The notes beneath the pieces were generated by a model. The model had not been told where the DNA came from. It did no database searches and saw only the letters and a program-made list of their open reading frames with translations. The position numbers and the translations under genes are program-made. Shown here piece by piece: positions 35,365 to 45,558 of a stretch of DNA of 64,000 nucleotides. The DNA comes from Chenggangzhangella methanolivorans (GTDB lineage Bacteria; Pseudomonadota; Alphaproteobacteria; Rhizobiales; Methylopilaceae), in NCBI RefSeq assembly GCF_019797865.1, contig NZ_CP081869.1, forward strand, positions 3,497,501-3,561,500, read 5' to 3'. How positions within the stretch are numbered: position 1 is the stretch's first letter; each line of letters starts with the position of its first letter.

Positions 35365-37201
35365 TCACTCGGCCGGCGCGGCCGCCGTCCCCGCAGGGCC
35401 GTCGTCCTCGACGCGCTCCTCGATCTTGCCGCCCTTGCGCTTGGGCAGCGACAGCGGCTCGGGGACCGGCTTGTTGGTGTAGGTGAGCTCGCGGCCGGCG
35501 TAGACGCCCTCGACCATCTGGATCTCGAGCTTCTGCGCGTCGCGGCGGCGCACGTCCTCCTCGATCTCGGCCGCGCGCTCCGGATCGACGCCGACGGCCT
35601 CGAGCGCCTGACGCCCGAGCACGAGCGCGCTCTCGAAGGTCTCGCGCACCACGCGCTCGACGCCGGCGCCCATCAGTTCGAGCGCATGGCCGCGGTCATA
35701 GGCCTTCACCACGAGTTCGGTCAGCGGGAAGCTCTGCCTCGCCATCTCGACGATGCGTTTGGTGGCCTCGCGGTCGTCGACGCAGACGAGGATGGCGCGC
35801 GCCTCCTTGGCGCCGGCCGCGCGCAGCACGTCGAGCCGCGAGCCGTCGCCGTAATAGACCTTGAAACCGAAGCGCGAGGCCTGCTCCACGCGGCTCGGAT
35901 TGGCGTCGATCAGCGTGGTCTCGACGCCCTCGGCGAGCAGGACCTGCGCGGCGATCTGGCCGACACGGCCGAAGCCGACGACGAGCACCTGGCCCTTGGC
36001 GTCGGAGAAATCCTCGTCCGGCGTCTCGGCGGCCGGCGCAAGGCGGTTGGCGACGCGTTCCGCCAGAAGCGCGACGCCGGGCGCCGCCACGAGGCTGAGC
36101 GCGGCGAGCGCCGAGAGCATGCTGGCGACCTCGGCCGAGATCAGTCCGTTGGTCTGGGCGAGCGGGAACAGCACGAAGGCGAACTCGCCCGCGGCGCCCA
36201 AAAGCGCGCCGACCCGGAGCGCGTCGCCGCTCGTCGCCCCGAAGGCGCGCGCGAGCGCCGCCGCACCGCCACCTTGATCGTGAGGTAGAGCACGACGCCG
36301 GCGAGCAGCCGCCAGACGTTGTCGACGATGACGCCGACGTCGATCGCCATGCCGATGCCCATGAAGAACAGCGCGATCAGGAGCCCGCGGAACGGCTCGA
36401 CGTCGGCCTCGAGCTCGTGGCGATAGGAGGAGAGGCGAGCAGAACGCCGGCGAGGAAGGCGCCCATCGCCATCGAAAGCCCCGCCGCCGCGATCTCCGCC
36501 GCGCCGAGCACCACAAGGAGGGCGGCCGCCGTCATCACCTCCCGGGCGCCGACGCCGGCGAGCAGGCGGAACACCGGGTCGAGCAGCCAGCGGCCCGCCA
36601 CCACGATCGCGCCGATCGCGGCCGCGCCGCCGACCGCGGCGGCGAGCGCCTCCGCCCAGCCGCCAGCGTGGTCGCCGCCGCCGCCCAGCATCGGCACGAG
36701 CGCGAGCGCCGGCACCACCACGATGTCCTGCGCGAGCAGCGTCGAGAACGTCTTCTCGCCGTAGGTGCGGTTGAGGTGGCCGCGCTCCTCCAGGATCTGG
36801 ATCGCCATGGCGGTGCCCGAAAAGGCGAGCGCGACGCCGATCGCGATCGCGGCCGGCGGCTCCGCGCCGAGCGCCCATGCGGCCGCGGCGAAGGCCGCGG
36901 TCGACAGCGCGATCTGCAGCCCGCCCAAGCCGACGACGAGCTTCTTCAGCGCGATGAGGCGCTCCACCCGAAGCTCGAGGCCGATCAGGAACAGCAGCAT
37001 CACGACGCCGATTTCGGCGACGTGCAGCACCGAGGACGCGTCGCCGATGAGCTTCAGCCCCGACGGCCCGATGACGACGCCGGCCGCCAGATAGCCGACC
37101 GCGACCCCGAGCCCGAGCCGCCGCGCGAGCGGCCCCGAGAGGACGGCGGCGCCGAGAAACACAAGGGCGCCGAGCAACATTCCGGTAGAGCCGTGTTCCA
37201 T
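35365..37201 (-). CDS. Kef-type CPA2 cation:proton antiporter with TrkA-N domain, two frameshifts
   Basis: About twelve TM segments, including LGVAVGYLAAGVVIGPSGLKLI and IGVVMLLFLIGLELRVERL, are followed by SMAMGAFLAGVLLA, LFFMGIGMAIDVGVI and a cytoplasmic TrkA-N domain with VLVVGFGRVGQIAAQVLL and TTLIDANPSRVEQA. A charged C-terminal tail completes about 612 residues. Frame changes occur near 36432 and 36268. The LFFMGIGMxID motif and domain order match the KefB/KefC group, which releases K+ and admits H+, in enterics under glutathione control. No KefF/G partner is adjacent, so the gating ligand is unclear. It diverges from pabB. Confidence 0.88.
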
Positions 37202-37352
37202 GGTCCTCGCGCGCGCCTCGCGATTTCGAGAGCGGGCATCTGGCCCATCGGGGCTCGGCGACGCAAGGGCGCGGCGGCCAATGCGGCCATGCGTCCGCGC
37301 CCGCGGCTCCAGCGCGCATGACGGCGGGCCCCGGGCTGATTATGTAGGCTGG

Positions 37353-38848
37353 ATGAAGCCGCCGCGTTCGGCGGCAAGCGCGTTGCGACCGATGTACGTC
37401 CAGGAACTGCCGACCGTCGACATGGCGGCGCTCGCCGAGCGCCTCGCGGGCCTGCCCTACGTCGCCTTCCTCGACAGCGCGATGCCGCACGCCTCGCTTG
37501 GCCGGTTCTCCTATCTCGCCGCCGACCCGTACGACGTCCTGCACGTCGGCGCCGGCGGCGCGACGCTCGGAGGGGCGCGGTCGAGGACGATCCGCTTGCC
37601 GCGCTCGCCGGCGCGCTCGAAGCCCAGCGCGGCGAACGGCATCCCGATCTGCCGCCGTTCCAGGGCGGCGCGATCGGCTATATCGCCTATGAGTACGGCC
37701 GGCGGCTCGAGCGGCTGCCCGCCCCCCGGGTCGACGATCTCGGCGTGCCCGACGCCCTGCTGCCGCTCTACGACTGGGTCGTGGCCTGCGACCATGCGGC
37801 CGAAAGGGCCTGGCTGATCTCGACCGGCGCGCCGGCGCCCGCCGGCCCCGAGCGCGATGCCCGCGCGAAGGCCCGCGCGGCGGCGCTGGACCTGTTGTCC
37901 CGTCCCGTCGAGGCGAAGCCGGCCGCGGCCGGCCCCGCAGGGCCGGTCTTCCGCTCGAACTTCACCCGCTCGGCCTATGTCGAGGCGATCGCCCGGACGG
38001 TCGACTACGTGCTCGCGGGCGACATCTTCCAGGCCAACGTCGCCCAGCGGTTCCTCGCCGACCTGGCACAGGACTTCGATCCGTGGGCGTTCTACCGGCG
38101 TCTTCGAACCCGCAACGCCGCGCCCTTCGCGGCCTACTCGCGTTCGGCGACATGACGGTCTGCTCGAGCTCGCCCGAGCGCTTCGTCAGGGTCGACGGCG
38201 ACCGCGTCGAGGCGAGGCCGATCAAGGGCACGGCGAAGCGTTGGTCCATTCCGCACGCCGACGGCTCGGCCTCGCGGGCGCTGCTCGACAGCGAGAAGGA
38301 CCGCGCCGAGAACGTCATGATCGTGGACCTTCTGCGCAACGATCTCAGCCGCGTGTGCCGGCCGGGAACCGTGGAGGCGCCGATGCTCTGCGGGCTCGAG
38401 ACCTACGCCTCGGTGCACCACCTCGTCTCCGTGGTGACGGGCCGACTGCGCGACAGGCTCGGCGTCGCCGACCTTCTGAACGCCAGCTTCCCCGGCGGAT
38501 CGATCACCGGCGCCCCGAAGCTCCGCGCGATGGAGATCATCACAGAGCTCGAGGGCCACGCCCGCGGGGTCTATTGCGGCTCGATCGGCTGGATGGGCTT
38601 TTCGGGCGACGCCGACTTCAACATCGCGATCCGCACCGCGACGATCGCGGACGGCAAGCGCAGTTCCAGGCCGGTCACGCGCGCGCCGAATAACGAGACC
38701 ACCAGGCGCGGTCTCGAACGATCCGGCCGCCGAATATGACGAGACCCTCACCAAGGCCCGCGCGGTCTTCGAAGCCTTCGGCGGAACGCTCGCCGCCGAC
38801 AGCGAGGAGACGGCGGCGCGCCTCGCGCAGGCCGGGGGGCTTCGATGA
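37353..38848 (+). CDS. pabB: Aminodeoxychorismate synthase component I (PabB), several frameshifts
   Basis: The chorismate-binding domain is unmistakable: AGDIFQANVAQRF, SSSPERFVRVDG, ARPIKGTAKR, ENVMIVDLLRNDLSRVC, ASFPGGSITGAPKLRAMEII and GVYCGSIGWMGF, ending YDETLTKARAVFEAFGG. Frame changes are near 37575, 38143, 38665 and 38705. It aminates chorismate, with ammonia from PabA, to 4-amino-4-deoxychorismate for folate. pabA starts inside its stop codon (ATGA) and pabC overlaps pabA, which argues for PabB over TrpE. The start could also be the ATG 39 bp further on. Confidence 0.87.
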
Positions 38849-39438
38849 TCCTCGTCGTCGACAACTACGACAGCTTCGTCTTCAACGTCGCCCGCTATTT
38901 CGAGGAGATCGGCCGACCGACCGAAGTGGTGCGCAACGACGCCGCGACGGTCGAGGAGATCGAGGCGATGTCGCCCGAGGCCATCGTGGTTTCGCCCGGC
39001 CCCTGCGCGCCGGCCCAGGCCGGCGTGTCGCTCGAAGTCATCCGGCGGCTGTCGGGCCGCATCCCGATTCTCGGGATCTGCCTTGGCCATCAGGCGATCG
39101 GCGAGGCCTTCGGCGGCCAGGTCATGCGGGCCCGCCGGCCTCTGCACGGCCGAGCCTCGAGGGTCGAGCATGACGACGCCGGCCTCTTCGAAGGCCTGCC
39201 CAATCCACTCTCCGTCGGCCGCTACCATTCGCTGATCGTCGATTTCGACGCGGGCTACGACGGGCCGCTGGTCGTCACGGGGCGTTCGGAGGAGGGCGAG
39301 GTGATGGCGCTCGAACATCGCGAGCACCCGACCTTCGGGGTTCAGTTCCATCCCGAATCGATCCTGACCGAAGGCGGCCATCGCCTGCTTCAGAACTTCC
39401 TTTCGGCCGCGGAGGCGCGGGCGACATGCTCCGTCTGA
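38845..39438 (+). CDS. pabA: Aminodeoxychorismate synthase glutamine amidotransferase (PabA/TrpG)
   Basis: The intact 197-residue class I amidotransferase has ILVVDNYDSFVFNVARYF, SPGPCAPAQAG, the catalytic Cys in ILGICLGHQAIGEAFGG, and His/Glu in GVQFHPESILTEGG. It hydrolyses glutamine and channels ammonia to PabB. The family also serves TrpE; here the adjoining pabB and pabC support the folate role, though dual use is possible. It overlaps both neighbours, so the three genes are one operon. Confidence 0.94.
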   Translation: MILVVDNYDSFVFNVARYFEEIGRPTEVVRNDAATVEEIEAMSPEAIVVSPGPCAPAQAGVSLEVIRRLSGRIPILGICLGHQAIGEAFGGQVMRARRPLHGRASRVEHDDAGLFEGLPNPLSVGRYHSLIVDFDAGYDGPLVVTGRSEEGEVMALEHREHPTFGVQFHPESILTEGGHRLLQNFLSAAEARATCSV

Positions 39439-40244
39439 ACGGCGCGCCGGTCGAGGGTCCAGCGCTCTTCGATCTCGGGGACCGTGGGCTGACGCTCGGC
39501 GACGGGCTGTTCGAGACCATCGCGGTGTTCGGCGGACGGCCGGCCGCGCTCGGCCAGCATTGGCGGCGGCTCGAGACGGCCGCGGCGGAGATCCGCCTGC
39601 CGGTCGACCGCGCGCTCTTCGTGGCGGAGATCGAGGCGCTGCTCAACGCCATCGGCCGCTCCGATGCGGTGATCCGCTACACGGTCACGCGCGGCGGAGG
39701 CGCGCGCGGCCTTGCGCCGCCTGCCGACCCGCGCCCCAACGTCGTCGCCGCCGCCTCGCCCTATCCGGCCGACGCGCTCTATGCGCCCGTCCGGCTCGCG
39801 ACCTCGTCGGTCCGCCGCAATCCGACGTCCTTCGCCTCGCGGGCCAAGACGCTCAGTTATCTTGACAGCGTTCTGGCCTTCGCCGAGGCGAGGCGCGCGG
39901 GCGCCGACGACGCGCTGATGCTCAACACCGACGGCCGCGTCGCCTCGACCGCGATGGCGAACCTGTTCGCGGTGGTGGAGGGCGAGCTCGTGACGCCGCC
40001 GGTCTCCGAAGGCGTGCTGCCGGGAATCGTCCGAGGCGTCGTGCTGAGCGAGGACTTCGGCGCGGTCGAGCGGCCGCTTTCGCAGGATGAGCTCGCCGGC
40101 GCTTCCGCGGTCTTCTCGACCAACAGCGTCAGGCTGGTCATGCCCGTGATCGAGCTCGACGGACGGCCCATGCCCGACCATCCGATCTTCGGCATGGTCG
40201 CGGCCGCGGTCGCCCGCATCTGCGGGGCGCCGCAGCCGGACTAG
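39426..40244 (+). CDS. pabC: Aminodeoxychorismate lyase (class IV aminotransferase fold)
   Basis: The intact 272-residue PLP enzyme shows DRGLTLGDGLFETIAV, the PLP lysine in FASRAKTLSYLDSVLAFAEA, LNTDGRVASTAMANLF and GVLPGIVRGVVL. It converts aminodeoxychorismate to 4-aminobenzoate plus pyruvate. The start lies within the end of pabA in another frame. Its stop codon overlaps the stop of the convergent IalB gene by three bases, so the two transcripts must overlap. Confidence 0.9.
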   Translation: MLRLNGAPVEGPALFDLGDRGLTLGDGLFETIAVFGGRPAALGQHWRRLETAAAEIRLPVDRALFVAEIEALLNAIGRSDAVIRYTVTRGGGARGLAPPADPRPNVVAAASPYPADALYAPVRLATSSVRRNPTSFASRAKTLSYLDSVLAFAEARRAGADDALMLNTDGRVASTAMANLFAVVEGELVTPPVSEGVLPGIVRGVVLSEDFGAVERPLSQDELAGASAVFSTNSVRLVMPVIELDGRPMPDHPIFGMVAAAVARICGAPQPD

Positions 40245-40744
40245 GGCAGCGCGTCGAAGCCCGGGCCGAAGCCGTTCAGCGACACCGGCACGCCGATGCC
40301 CTCCTCGGGCGTCTGGAAGATGATGAAGGTCGCCTGCTTGCCGGTTTTCAGCTGGTTGATCAGCTGGTCCTCGAGCACGACCTCGGCCACGCAGCCGTTC
40401 GGCAGGCAGCGGACGAAGCCCGCGCGGCCGACTTCGGCCTGGTCGATGCGCAGGCCGAGCCCGGACGGCAGCAGCACGCCGAGCGGCGCGAGAACGCGCA
40501 AAAGGCGGCTCTTCTTGTCGGCGGTCTTCAGCACGATGACAGTCAGCCCGACGTTCGGCCGGTCGTCCGCGGTGACGCTCTGGACGATCGCGCACTGCTC
40601 CCCTTGGGCGCCGGGAGGCGTGTCGCAGCGCATCTGCCAGTCGCCATGGGTCGACTTCACGGCCCCCTGCGCGAGGGCCGCGACCGGGGCGAAAGCGGTC
40701 GCAAGGGCCGCGAGACAGGCTGCGGCGAGAGAGTATGAGCGCAA
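40241..40744 (-). CDS. Invasion-associated locus B (IalB) family periplasmic protein
   Basis: TTG is the best start (GGAG upstream), giving MRSYSLAAACLAALATAFAPVAALAQG, a clear signal peptide. The mature domain begins THGDWQMRCDTPP, with EQCAIVQSV, a beta-rich middle and RCLPNGCVAEV, the paired-cysteine pattern of the family. The length is about 167. IalB of Bartonella is linked to erythrocyte invasion, but such proteins are common in free-living alphaproteobacteria and may be envelope or stress proteins. The gene converges on pabC with overlapping stop codons. Confidence 0.88.
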   Translation of the reverse strand: MRSYSLAAACLAALATAFAPVAALAQGAVKSTHGDWQMRCDTPPGAQGEQCAIVQSVTADDRPNVGLTVIVLKTADKKSRLLRVLAPLGVLLPSGLGLRIDQAEVGRAGFVRCLPNGCVAEVVLEDQLINQLKTGKQATFIIFQTPEEGIGVPVSLNGFGPGFDALP

Positions 40745-41120
40745 GATCGGGGGTCTCCTGCTCCGTCGACAGGTCCGGTCGACGGCGACGGGCGTAACAG
40801 AGCCCAAGGCCGTGTCAAGCTTGGGACCCGCTGGCGGCGGGCGCGCGCGAGCCTGTCACAAATCACGGCGATCATGCGTCCGCGGAACGGTTTTTTCGCG
40901 CGCAAATGCCGCATGGATCAAGCCGAAGGGCCAAGTTGTGGTTTTGTAACCGTTATGGTTTCAAGGCTTCGCCGAGGGTGGGGTCGGTGCGCCGCGCGAA
41001 CCGTTTTGCGCGCCGGCTCCAAGCGGTTAAGAACAGCCTGACGGTCGGCGAAAACGCCGCCGGGACGGCGGAAGGGGCCGGCTCACGAGCCCCGGGGAAG
41101 CGACGAGAGGCTCTGAAAGC
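40745..41120. promoter_or_regulatory. Long intergenic region upstream of the cytochrome oxidase operon
   Basis: No gene is seen in about 375 bp between divergent ialB and ctaC. It holds the promoters for both. A relatively AT-rich patch lies at 40885-40970 (GGTTTTTTCGCG, then TTGTGGTTTTGTAACCG). No riboswitch or FNR-type box could be recognised with confidence. A purine-rich site (GAAGCGACGAGAGG) lies just before ctaC. Confidence 0.4.
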
Positions 41121-42011
41121 ATGTTCCGACCCGGACGCTTGACGCTCATGACCGCCGCCGCCGCGGCGACCATCGCGGCCGCCGCTCCGGCGCTCGCCGG
41201 CTACGGTCAGCCCTCGCCGTGGCAGCTCGGCCTGCAGGAGGCCGTGACGCCGGTGTTCCACCAGGCGCATGCGTTCCACAATTTCGTGCTGATCATCATC
41301 ACGGTCATCACGCTCTTCGTGCTCGCGCTGCTCGTCTATTGCGTCGTCCGCTTCCGCGAGGACAAGAACCCGGTCCCGTCAAAGACCACGCACCACACCC
41401 TGCTCGAGGTCGCCTGGACCGTCATTCCGGTGCTGATCCTCGTCGTGATCGCGGTGCCGTCCTTCCGTCTGCTCTACGCCCAGTATTCGCCGCCGCCGGC
41501 CGACCTGACCATCAAGGTCGTGGGCCGCCAGTGGAACTGGGACGTCGTCTATCCGGACGCGAACGCGGTCACGGTCACCCAGATGATGCTGCAGAAGGAC
41601 GAGATCGAGGACGGCCAGCCCTACACGCTCGCGGTCGACAACGTAGCGGTCGTGCCGGTCAACAAGGTGGTCAAGGTCGACGTCACGGCCGAGGACGTAA
41701 TCCACGCCTTCACCATTCCCTCCTTCGGCGTGAAGGTGGACGCGATCCCGGGCCGCCTGAACCAGACCTGGTTCAAGGCCGAGCGCGAGGGCGTCTATTA
41801 CGGTCAGTGCTCGGAGCTCTGCGGCTTCGCCCACGCCTTCATGCCGATCGCGATCCAAGTGGTCAGCGAGGAGACGTACAAGAAGTGGCTCGAAGCTGCG
41901 AAGGGCGACGTCGAGAAGGCCAAGGACGTGCTGAAGCAGGCCGCGGCCGAGAAGGCCAAGGATTCTGCGAAGGTCTTGGACGCTTCGCCGGCCTCGGTCG
42001 CCTCGCGCTGA
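41121..42011 (+). CDS. ctaC: Cytochrome c oxidase subunit II
   Basis: The intact 296-residue protein has a signal peptide, two TM helices (about 50-75 and 90-112) and a periplasmic cupredoxin domain. It shows VVGRQWNWDVVYPD and the CuA site, with His in VIHAFTIPSFGVK and then YYGQCSELCGFAHAFMPI. A Lys/Ala-rich tail follows. It accepts electrons from cytochrome c for the aa3-type oxidase. First gene of the locus. Confidence 0.97.
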   Translation: MFRPGRLTLMTAAAAATIAAAAPALAGYGQPSPWQLGLQEAVTPVFHQAHAFHNFVLIIITVITLFVLALLVYCVVRFREDKNPVPSKTTHHTLLEVAWTVIPVLILVVIAVPSFRLLYAQYSPPPADLTIKVVGRQWNWDVVYPDANAVTVTQMMLQKDEIEDGQPYTLAVDNVAVVPVNKVVKVDVTAEDVIHAFTIPSFGVKVDAIPGRLNQTWFKAEREGVYYGQCSELCGFAHAFMPIAIQVVSEETYKKWLEAAKGDVEKAKDVLKQAAAEKAKDSAKVLDASPASVASR

Positions 42012-42049
42012 GCCACGGGTAAAAAGAACAGAGATCGGGAGAGGGCGGC

Positions 42050-43654
42050 ATGGCCACGGCGGCAGCTCACGGACACGACCACCACGACCATCCCACGGGT
42101 TGGCGGCGCTACGTCTATTCGACGAACCACAAGGACATCGGCACGATGTACCTGATCTTCGCGATCTGCGCGGGGATCATCGGCGGCGCGCTGTCGATCG
42201 GCATCCGGCTCGAGCTGCAGAGCCCGGGCATGCAGATCTTCACCAACCCGAACACCTTCAACGCCTTCACCACCTCCCACGGCCTCATCATGATCTTCTT
42301 CATGGTGATGCCGGCGATGATCGGCGGCTTCGGCAACTGGTTCGTGCCCCTCATGATCGGCGCGCCCGACATGGCGTTCCCGCGCATGAACAACATCTCG
42401 TTCTGGCTGCTGCCGCCGGCGCTCGCGCTCCTGATCATCTCGCTGTTCGTGCCCGGCGCGCCCGGCTCGCACGGCGTCTCGGGCGGCTGGACCATCTATC
42501 CGCCGTACTCCTCTAAGGCCGGTCAGCCCGGCCCCGCGATGGACTACGCGATCCTCGCGCTTCACATCGCCGGCGCCTCGTCGATCCTCGGCGCGATCAA
42601 CTTCATCACGACGATCTTCAACATGCGCGCCCCGGGCATGACGCTGCACAAGATGCCGCTCTTCGCCTGGTCGGTGCTCGTGACCGCCTTCCTGCTGCTG
42701 CTGTCGCTGCCGGTTCTCGCCGGCGCCATCACCATGCTGCTGACCGACCGCAACTTCGGGACGACGTTCTTCGACCCGCAGGGCGGCGGCGACCCGATCC
42801 TGTTCCAGCACCTGTTCTGGTTCTTCGGCCACCCCGAGGTCTACATCCTGATCCTGCCGGGCTTCGGCATGATCTCCCACGTGATCTCGACCTTCTCGAA
42901 GAAGCCGATCTTCGGCTATCTCGGCATGGCCTACGCGATGGTCGCGATCGGCGTCGTCGGCTTCGTGGTGTGGGCCCACCACATGTACACGACCGGCATT
43001 TCGGTGAACACGCAGGCCTACTTCGTGTTCGCCACGATGGTGATCGCGGTGCCGACCGGCGTGAAGATCTTCTCCTGGATCGCGACCATGTGGGGCGGCT
43101 CGATCCAGCTCCGCACCCCGATGATCTGGGCGATCGGCTTCATCTTCCTGTTCACGCTCGGCGGCGTCACCGGCGTCGTGCTGTCGAACGCCGGCATCGA
43201 CCGCTCGCTGCAGGACACCTATTACGTGGTGGCGCACTTCCACTACGTGCTGTCGCTGGGCGCCGTGTTCGCCATCTTCTCGGGCTGGTATTACTGGTTC
43301 CCGAAGATGTTCGGCTACATGTACAACGAGACCATCGGCAAGCTGCACTTCTGGGTCACCTTCGTCGGCGTCAACATGGTGTTCTTCCCGCAGCACTTCC
43401 TTGGTCTTGCGGGCATGCCGCGCCGCTACGTCGACTATCCGGAAGCGTTCGCCGGCTGGAACATGATCTCGTCGTTCGGCTCCTACATCTCGGGCTTTGC
43501 GGTGCTGATCTTCCTCTACGGCGTGTTTGAGGCTTTCGCGAAGAAGCGGGTCGCGGGCGACAACCCCTGGGGCCCCGGCGCGACCACGCTCGAGTGGACG
43601 CTGTCCTCGCCCCCGCCGTTCCACCAGTTCTCGACGCTGCCGCGCATCAAGTAA
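42050..43654 (+). CDS. ctaD: Cytochrome c oxidase subunit I
   Basis: The intact 534-residue protein has twelve TM helices. Haem and CuB ligands lie in [43 protein letters not shown] and [18 protein letters not shown]. The Glu of the D channel is in [16 protein letters not shown], and the Tyr crosslinked to the CuB His is preserved, as in A1-type aa3 oxidases. It reduces oxygen to water and pumps protons. It lies 38 bp after ctaC. Confidence 0.98.
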   Translation: MATAAAHGHDHHDHPTGWRRYVYSTNHKDIGTMYLIFAICAGIIGGALSIGIRLELQSPGMQIFTNPNTFNAFTTSHGLIMIFFMVMPAMIGGFGNWFVPLMIGAPDMAFPRMNNISFWLLPPALALLIISLFVPGAPGSHGVSGGWTIYPPYSSKAGQPGPAMDYAILALHIAGASSILGAINFITTIFNMRAPGMTLHKMPLFAWSVLVTAFLLLLSLPVLAGAITMLLTDRNFGTTFFDPQGGGDPILFQHLFWFFGHPEVYILILPGFGMISHVISTFSKKPIFGYLGMAYAMVAIGVVGFVVWAHHMYTTGISVNTQAYFVFATMVIAVPTGVKIFSWIATMWGGSIQLRTPMIWAIGFIFLFTLGGVTGVVLSNAGIDRSLQDTYYVVAHFHYVLSLGAVFAIFSGWYYWFPKMFGYMYNETIGKLHFWVTFVGVNMVFFPQHFLGLAGMPRRYVDYPEAFAGWNMISSFGSYISGFAVLIFLYGVFEAFAKKRVAGDNPWGPGATTLEWTLSSPPPFHQFSTLPRIK

Positions 43655-43664
43655 GGCGGCTTGC

Positions 43665-43723
43665 GGCGGCCGGGTCTCCCGGCCGCCGGTTCATTCCGGC
43701 GACCTTGACCTCAAGGTCGCCGG
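43665..43723 (+). terminator. Two strong hairpins between ctaD and ctaB
   Basis: The first hairpin has a 10-bp perfect stem (GGCGGCCGGG / CCCGGCCGCC, TCT loop). Nine bases later is a 13-bp perfect palindromic stem (CCGGCGACCTTGA / TCAAGGTCGCCGG) with a CC loop. They fill the 101-bp gap. With no T runs they probably stabilise the ctaCD message or reduce read-through to the assembly genes. Confidence 0.65.
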
Positions 43724-43755
43724 CCGCAGTTCCGAACTGAGCGTGTCCTAAACCC

Positions 43756-44718
43756 ATGTCGATGATCGAAGAGAACCGCGCGCAGGCCTCCGCGGCCCTT
43801 CCGGGCCCGAGCCTCGCTGGCGTCGAGGACTTCCTGGCGCTGCTGAAGCCGCGCGTGATGTCGCTCGTCGTCATCACGGCGCTGACGAGCTTCGTGGCCG
43901 CGCCTGCGGGGCTCCACCCGGTGCTCGCCGCCGTCGCGCTGCTGTGCATCGCGGTCGGCGCGGGCGCGTCCGGCGCGCTCAACATGTGGTGGGACGCCGA
44001 CATCGACGCGGTCATGTCCCGCACCGCCAACCGTCCGGTGCCCGCGGGCCGCGTGACGCCGGGCGAAGCGCTCGCCTTCGGCATGACGCTCTCGGTCGGC
44101 TCGGTGCTGATGCTCGGCCTGACCGCCAACTGGCTCGCCGCCGGGCTGCTCGCCTTCACGATCTTCTTCTACGTGGTCGTCTACACGATGTGGCTGAAGC
44201 GCTGGACGCCGCAGAACATCGTCATCGGCGGCCTCGCCGGAGCCATGCCCCCGATGGTCGCCTGGGCGGCCGCGACCGGGACCGTGGGCCTCGAGAGCGC
44301 CGTGCTCGTCGCGCTGATCTTCATGTGGACGCCGCCGCACTTCTGGGCGCTCTGCCTCATCAAGTCGGACGACTACGCCCGCGCCGGCGTGCCAATGCTC
44401 ACCATCACGGCCGGCCCTGACGAGACCCGTCGCCAGATCCTGCTCTATTCGATCGCGCTTGCGCCGCTTGGCGTCGCGCCGGCCTTCGTCGGCCTCGGCG
44501 GGCCGCTTTATCTCGCCGTGGCGATCGTGGTCGGACTGGAGTTCCTGCGCCGCGCCGTGAAAGTCTATCGCGTCCGCGAGGGCGACGCCGCGCGCAAGGC
44601 CGCGGGCGGCCTGTTCGGCTTCTCGCTCATCCACCTCTTCGCGCTGTTCTTCGTGCTGATCGCCGAGAAGCTCGTCGGGATCGCGCCGCTGACCGGCCCC
44701 GTTCCGGGCTGGATGTGA
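43756..44718 (+). CDS. ctaB: Protohaem IX farnesyltransferase (haem O synthase)
   Basis: The intact 320-residue UbiA-family enzyme has about eight TM helices. The first Asp-rich site is NMWWDADIDAVMSRTANRPVP, and the second lies in LIKSDDYARAGVPML. It adds the farnesyl group to haem B, giving haem O, the precursor of haem A for the oxidase encoded here. Its stop overlaps the start of the next small gene. Confidence 0.96.
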   Translation: MSMIEENRAQASAALPGPSLAGVEDFLALLKPRVMSLVVITALTSFVAAPAGLHPVLAAVALLCIAVGAGASGALNMWWDADIDAVMSRTANRPVPAGRVTPGEALAFGMTLSVGSVLMLGLTANWLAAGLLAFTIFFYVVVYTMWLKRWTPQNIVIGGLAGAMPPMVAWAAATGTVGLESAVLVALIFMWTPPHFWALCLIKSDDYARAGVPMLTITAGPDETRRQILLYSIALAPLGVAPAFVGLGGPLYLAVAIVVGLEFLRRAVKVYRVREGDAARKAAGGLFGFSLIHLFALFFVLIAEKLVGIAPLTGPVPGWM

Positions 44719-44894
44719 TGGCGATGGTTGAGCCGCACGACGAAGACAAGGGGCTGGTCCTCACCGAGGAGCAGCTGCGCCGCCGCAAGGCCCGCAACGT
44801 CGCGATCGCCGTCGCGCTGTTCGTGCTCGTCGTGCTGTTCTATCTGGTGACCGTGTTCAAGATGGGCGGCAACGTCGCCAACCGGCCGCTTTGA
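44718..44894 (+). CDS. coxF: Small membrane protein of the cytochrome oxidase locus (CoxF-like)
   Basis: This 58-residue protein has a charged N-terminus (LTEEQLRRRKARN), one TM helix (about 27-47: VAIAVALFVLVVLFYLVTVF) and a short tail, [11 protein letters not shown]. The position between ctaB and ctaG, the LTEEQ...RRR-RN pattern and the single helix are those of the small CoxF-type proteins of alphaproteobacterial ctaB-ctaG loci. It is coupled on both sides, its ATG overlapping the ctaB stop and its stop the ctaG start. Confidence 0.85.
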   Translation: MAMVEPHDEDKGLVLTEEQLRRRKARNVAIAVALFVLVVLFYLVTVFKMGGNVANRPL

Positions 44895-45484
44895 GCGCGG
44901 GGCCGGACGTGTCCCCCAGGCCAGCCCGCAACGGGCGCGTCGTGCTCGTCTGCGTCGGCATCGTCGCCGGCATGACCGGGCTGTCGTTCGCCGCGGTGCC
45001 GCTCTACGACATGTTCTGCCGGGTGACCGGCTATGGCGGCACCACTCAGGTGGCGAGCGCCGCGCCTTCCGCCGCGATCGACCGCAAAGTGACGGTGCGC
45101 TTCGACGGCAACGTCGCGCCCGGCCTCGGCTGGAAGTTCTCGCCCGAGACGATCTCGATGAGCGTCAGTGTCGGCGAGACCAAGCTCGCGATGTACAAGG
45201 CCAAGAACGTCTCGGACAAGCCGATCACCGGCACCGCGACCTACAACGTCACGCCCAACCAGACCGGCGCCTACTTCTCCAAGCTCCAGTGCTTCTGCTT
45301 CACCGAGCAGACGCTGCAGCCGGGCGAGGAGATCGAGATGCCGGTCGCCTTCTTCGTCGACCCCTCGATCGCCGAGAACCGCGACCTCGACGACGTCGAC
45401 GAGATCACGCTGTCCTACACATTCTTCCCCGCCAAGAGCCAAAAGTCGGCTTCCGCGGCGGGACCGGAACGCCCTAAGAGCTAA
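44891..45484 (+). CDS. ctaG: Cytochrome c oxidase assembly protein CtaG (Cox11)
   Basis: The intact 197-residue protein has one N-terminal TM helix (about 15-37), then [19 protein letters not shown]. The Cu-binding motif is [17 protein letters not shown], and the ending is [13 protein letters not shown]. It delivers copper to the CuB site of subunit I from the periplasmic side. The TTG start overlaps the preceding stop (TTGA); a GTG six codons later is the alternative. Confidence 0.94.
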   Translation: MSAGPDVSPRPARNGRVVLVCVGIVAGMTGLSFAAVPLYDMFCRVTGYGGTTQVASAAPSAAIDRKVTVRFDGNVAPGLGWKFSPETISMSVSVGETKLAMYKAKNVSDKPITGTATYNVTPNQTGAYFSKLQCFCFTEQTLQPGEEIEMPVAFFVDPSIAENRDLDDVDEITLSYTFFPAKSQKSASAAGPERPKS

Positions 45485-45558
45485 ACAACAGGAAACGCGC
45501 GCGCCGCCACGGCCGAAACGGCCGAGAGCGGAAGTCACAAGAGGGAAGGGGAGCCCCG

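Noticed and set aside
41804-43624. Long minus-strand frame opposite ctaD
   Set aside because: Shadow of cytochrome oxidase subunit I; the codon-position bias is a by-product of high GC.
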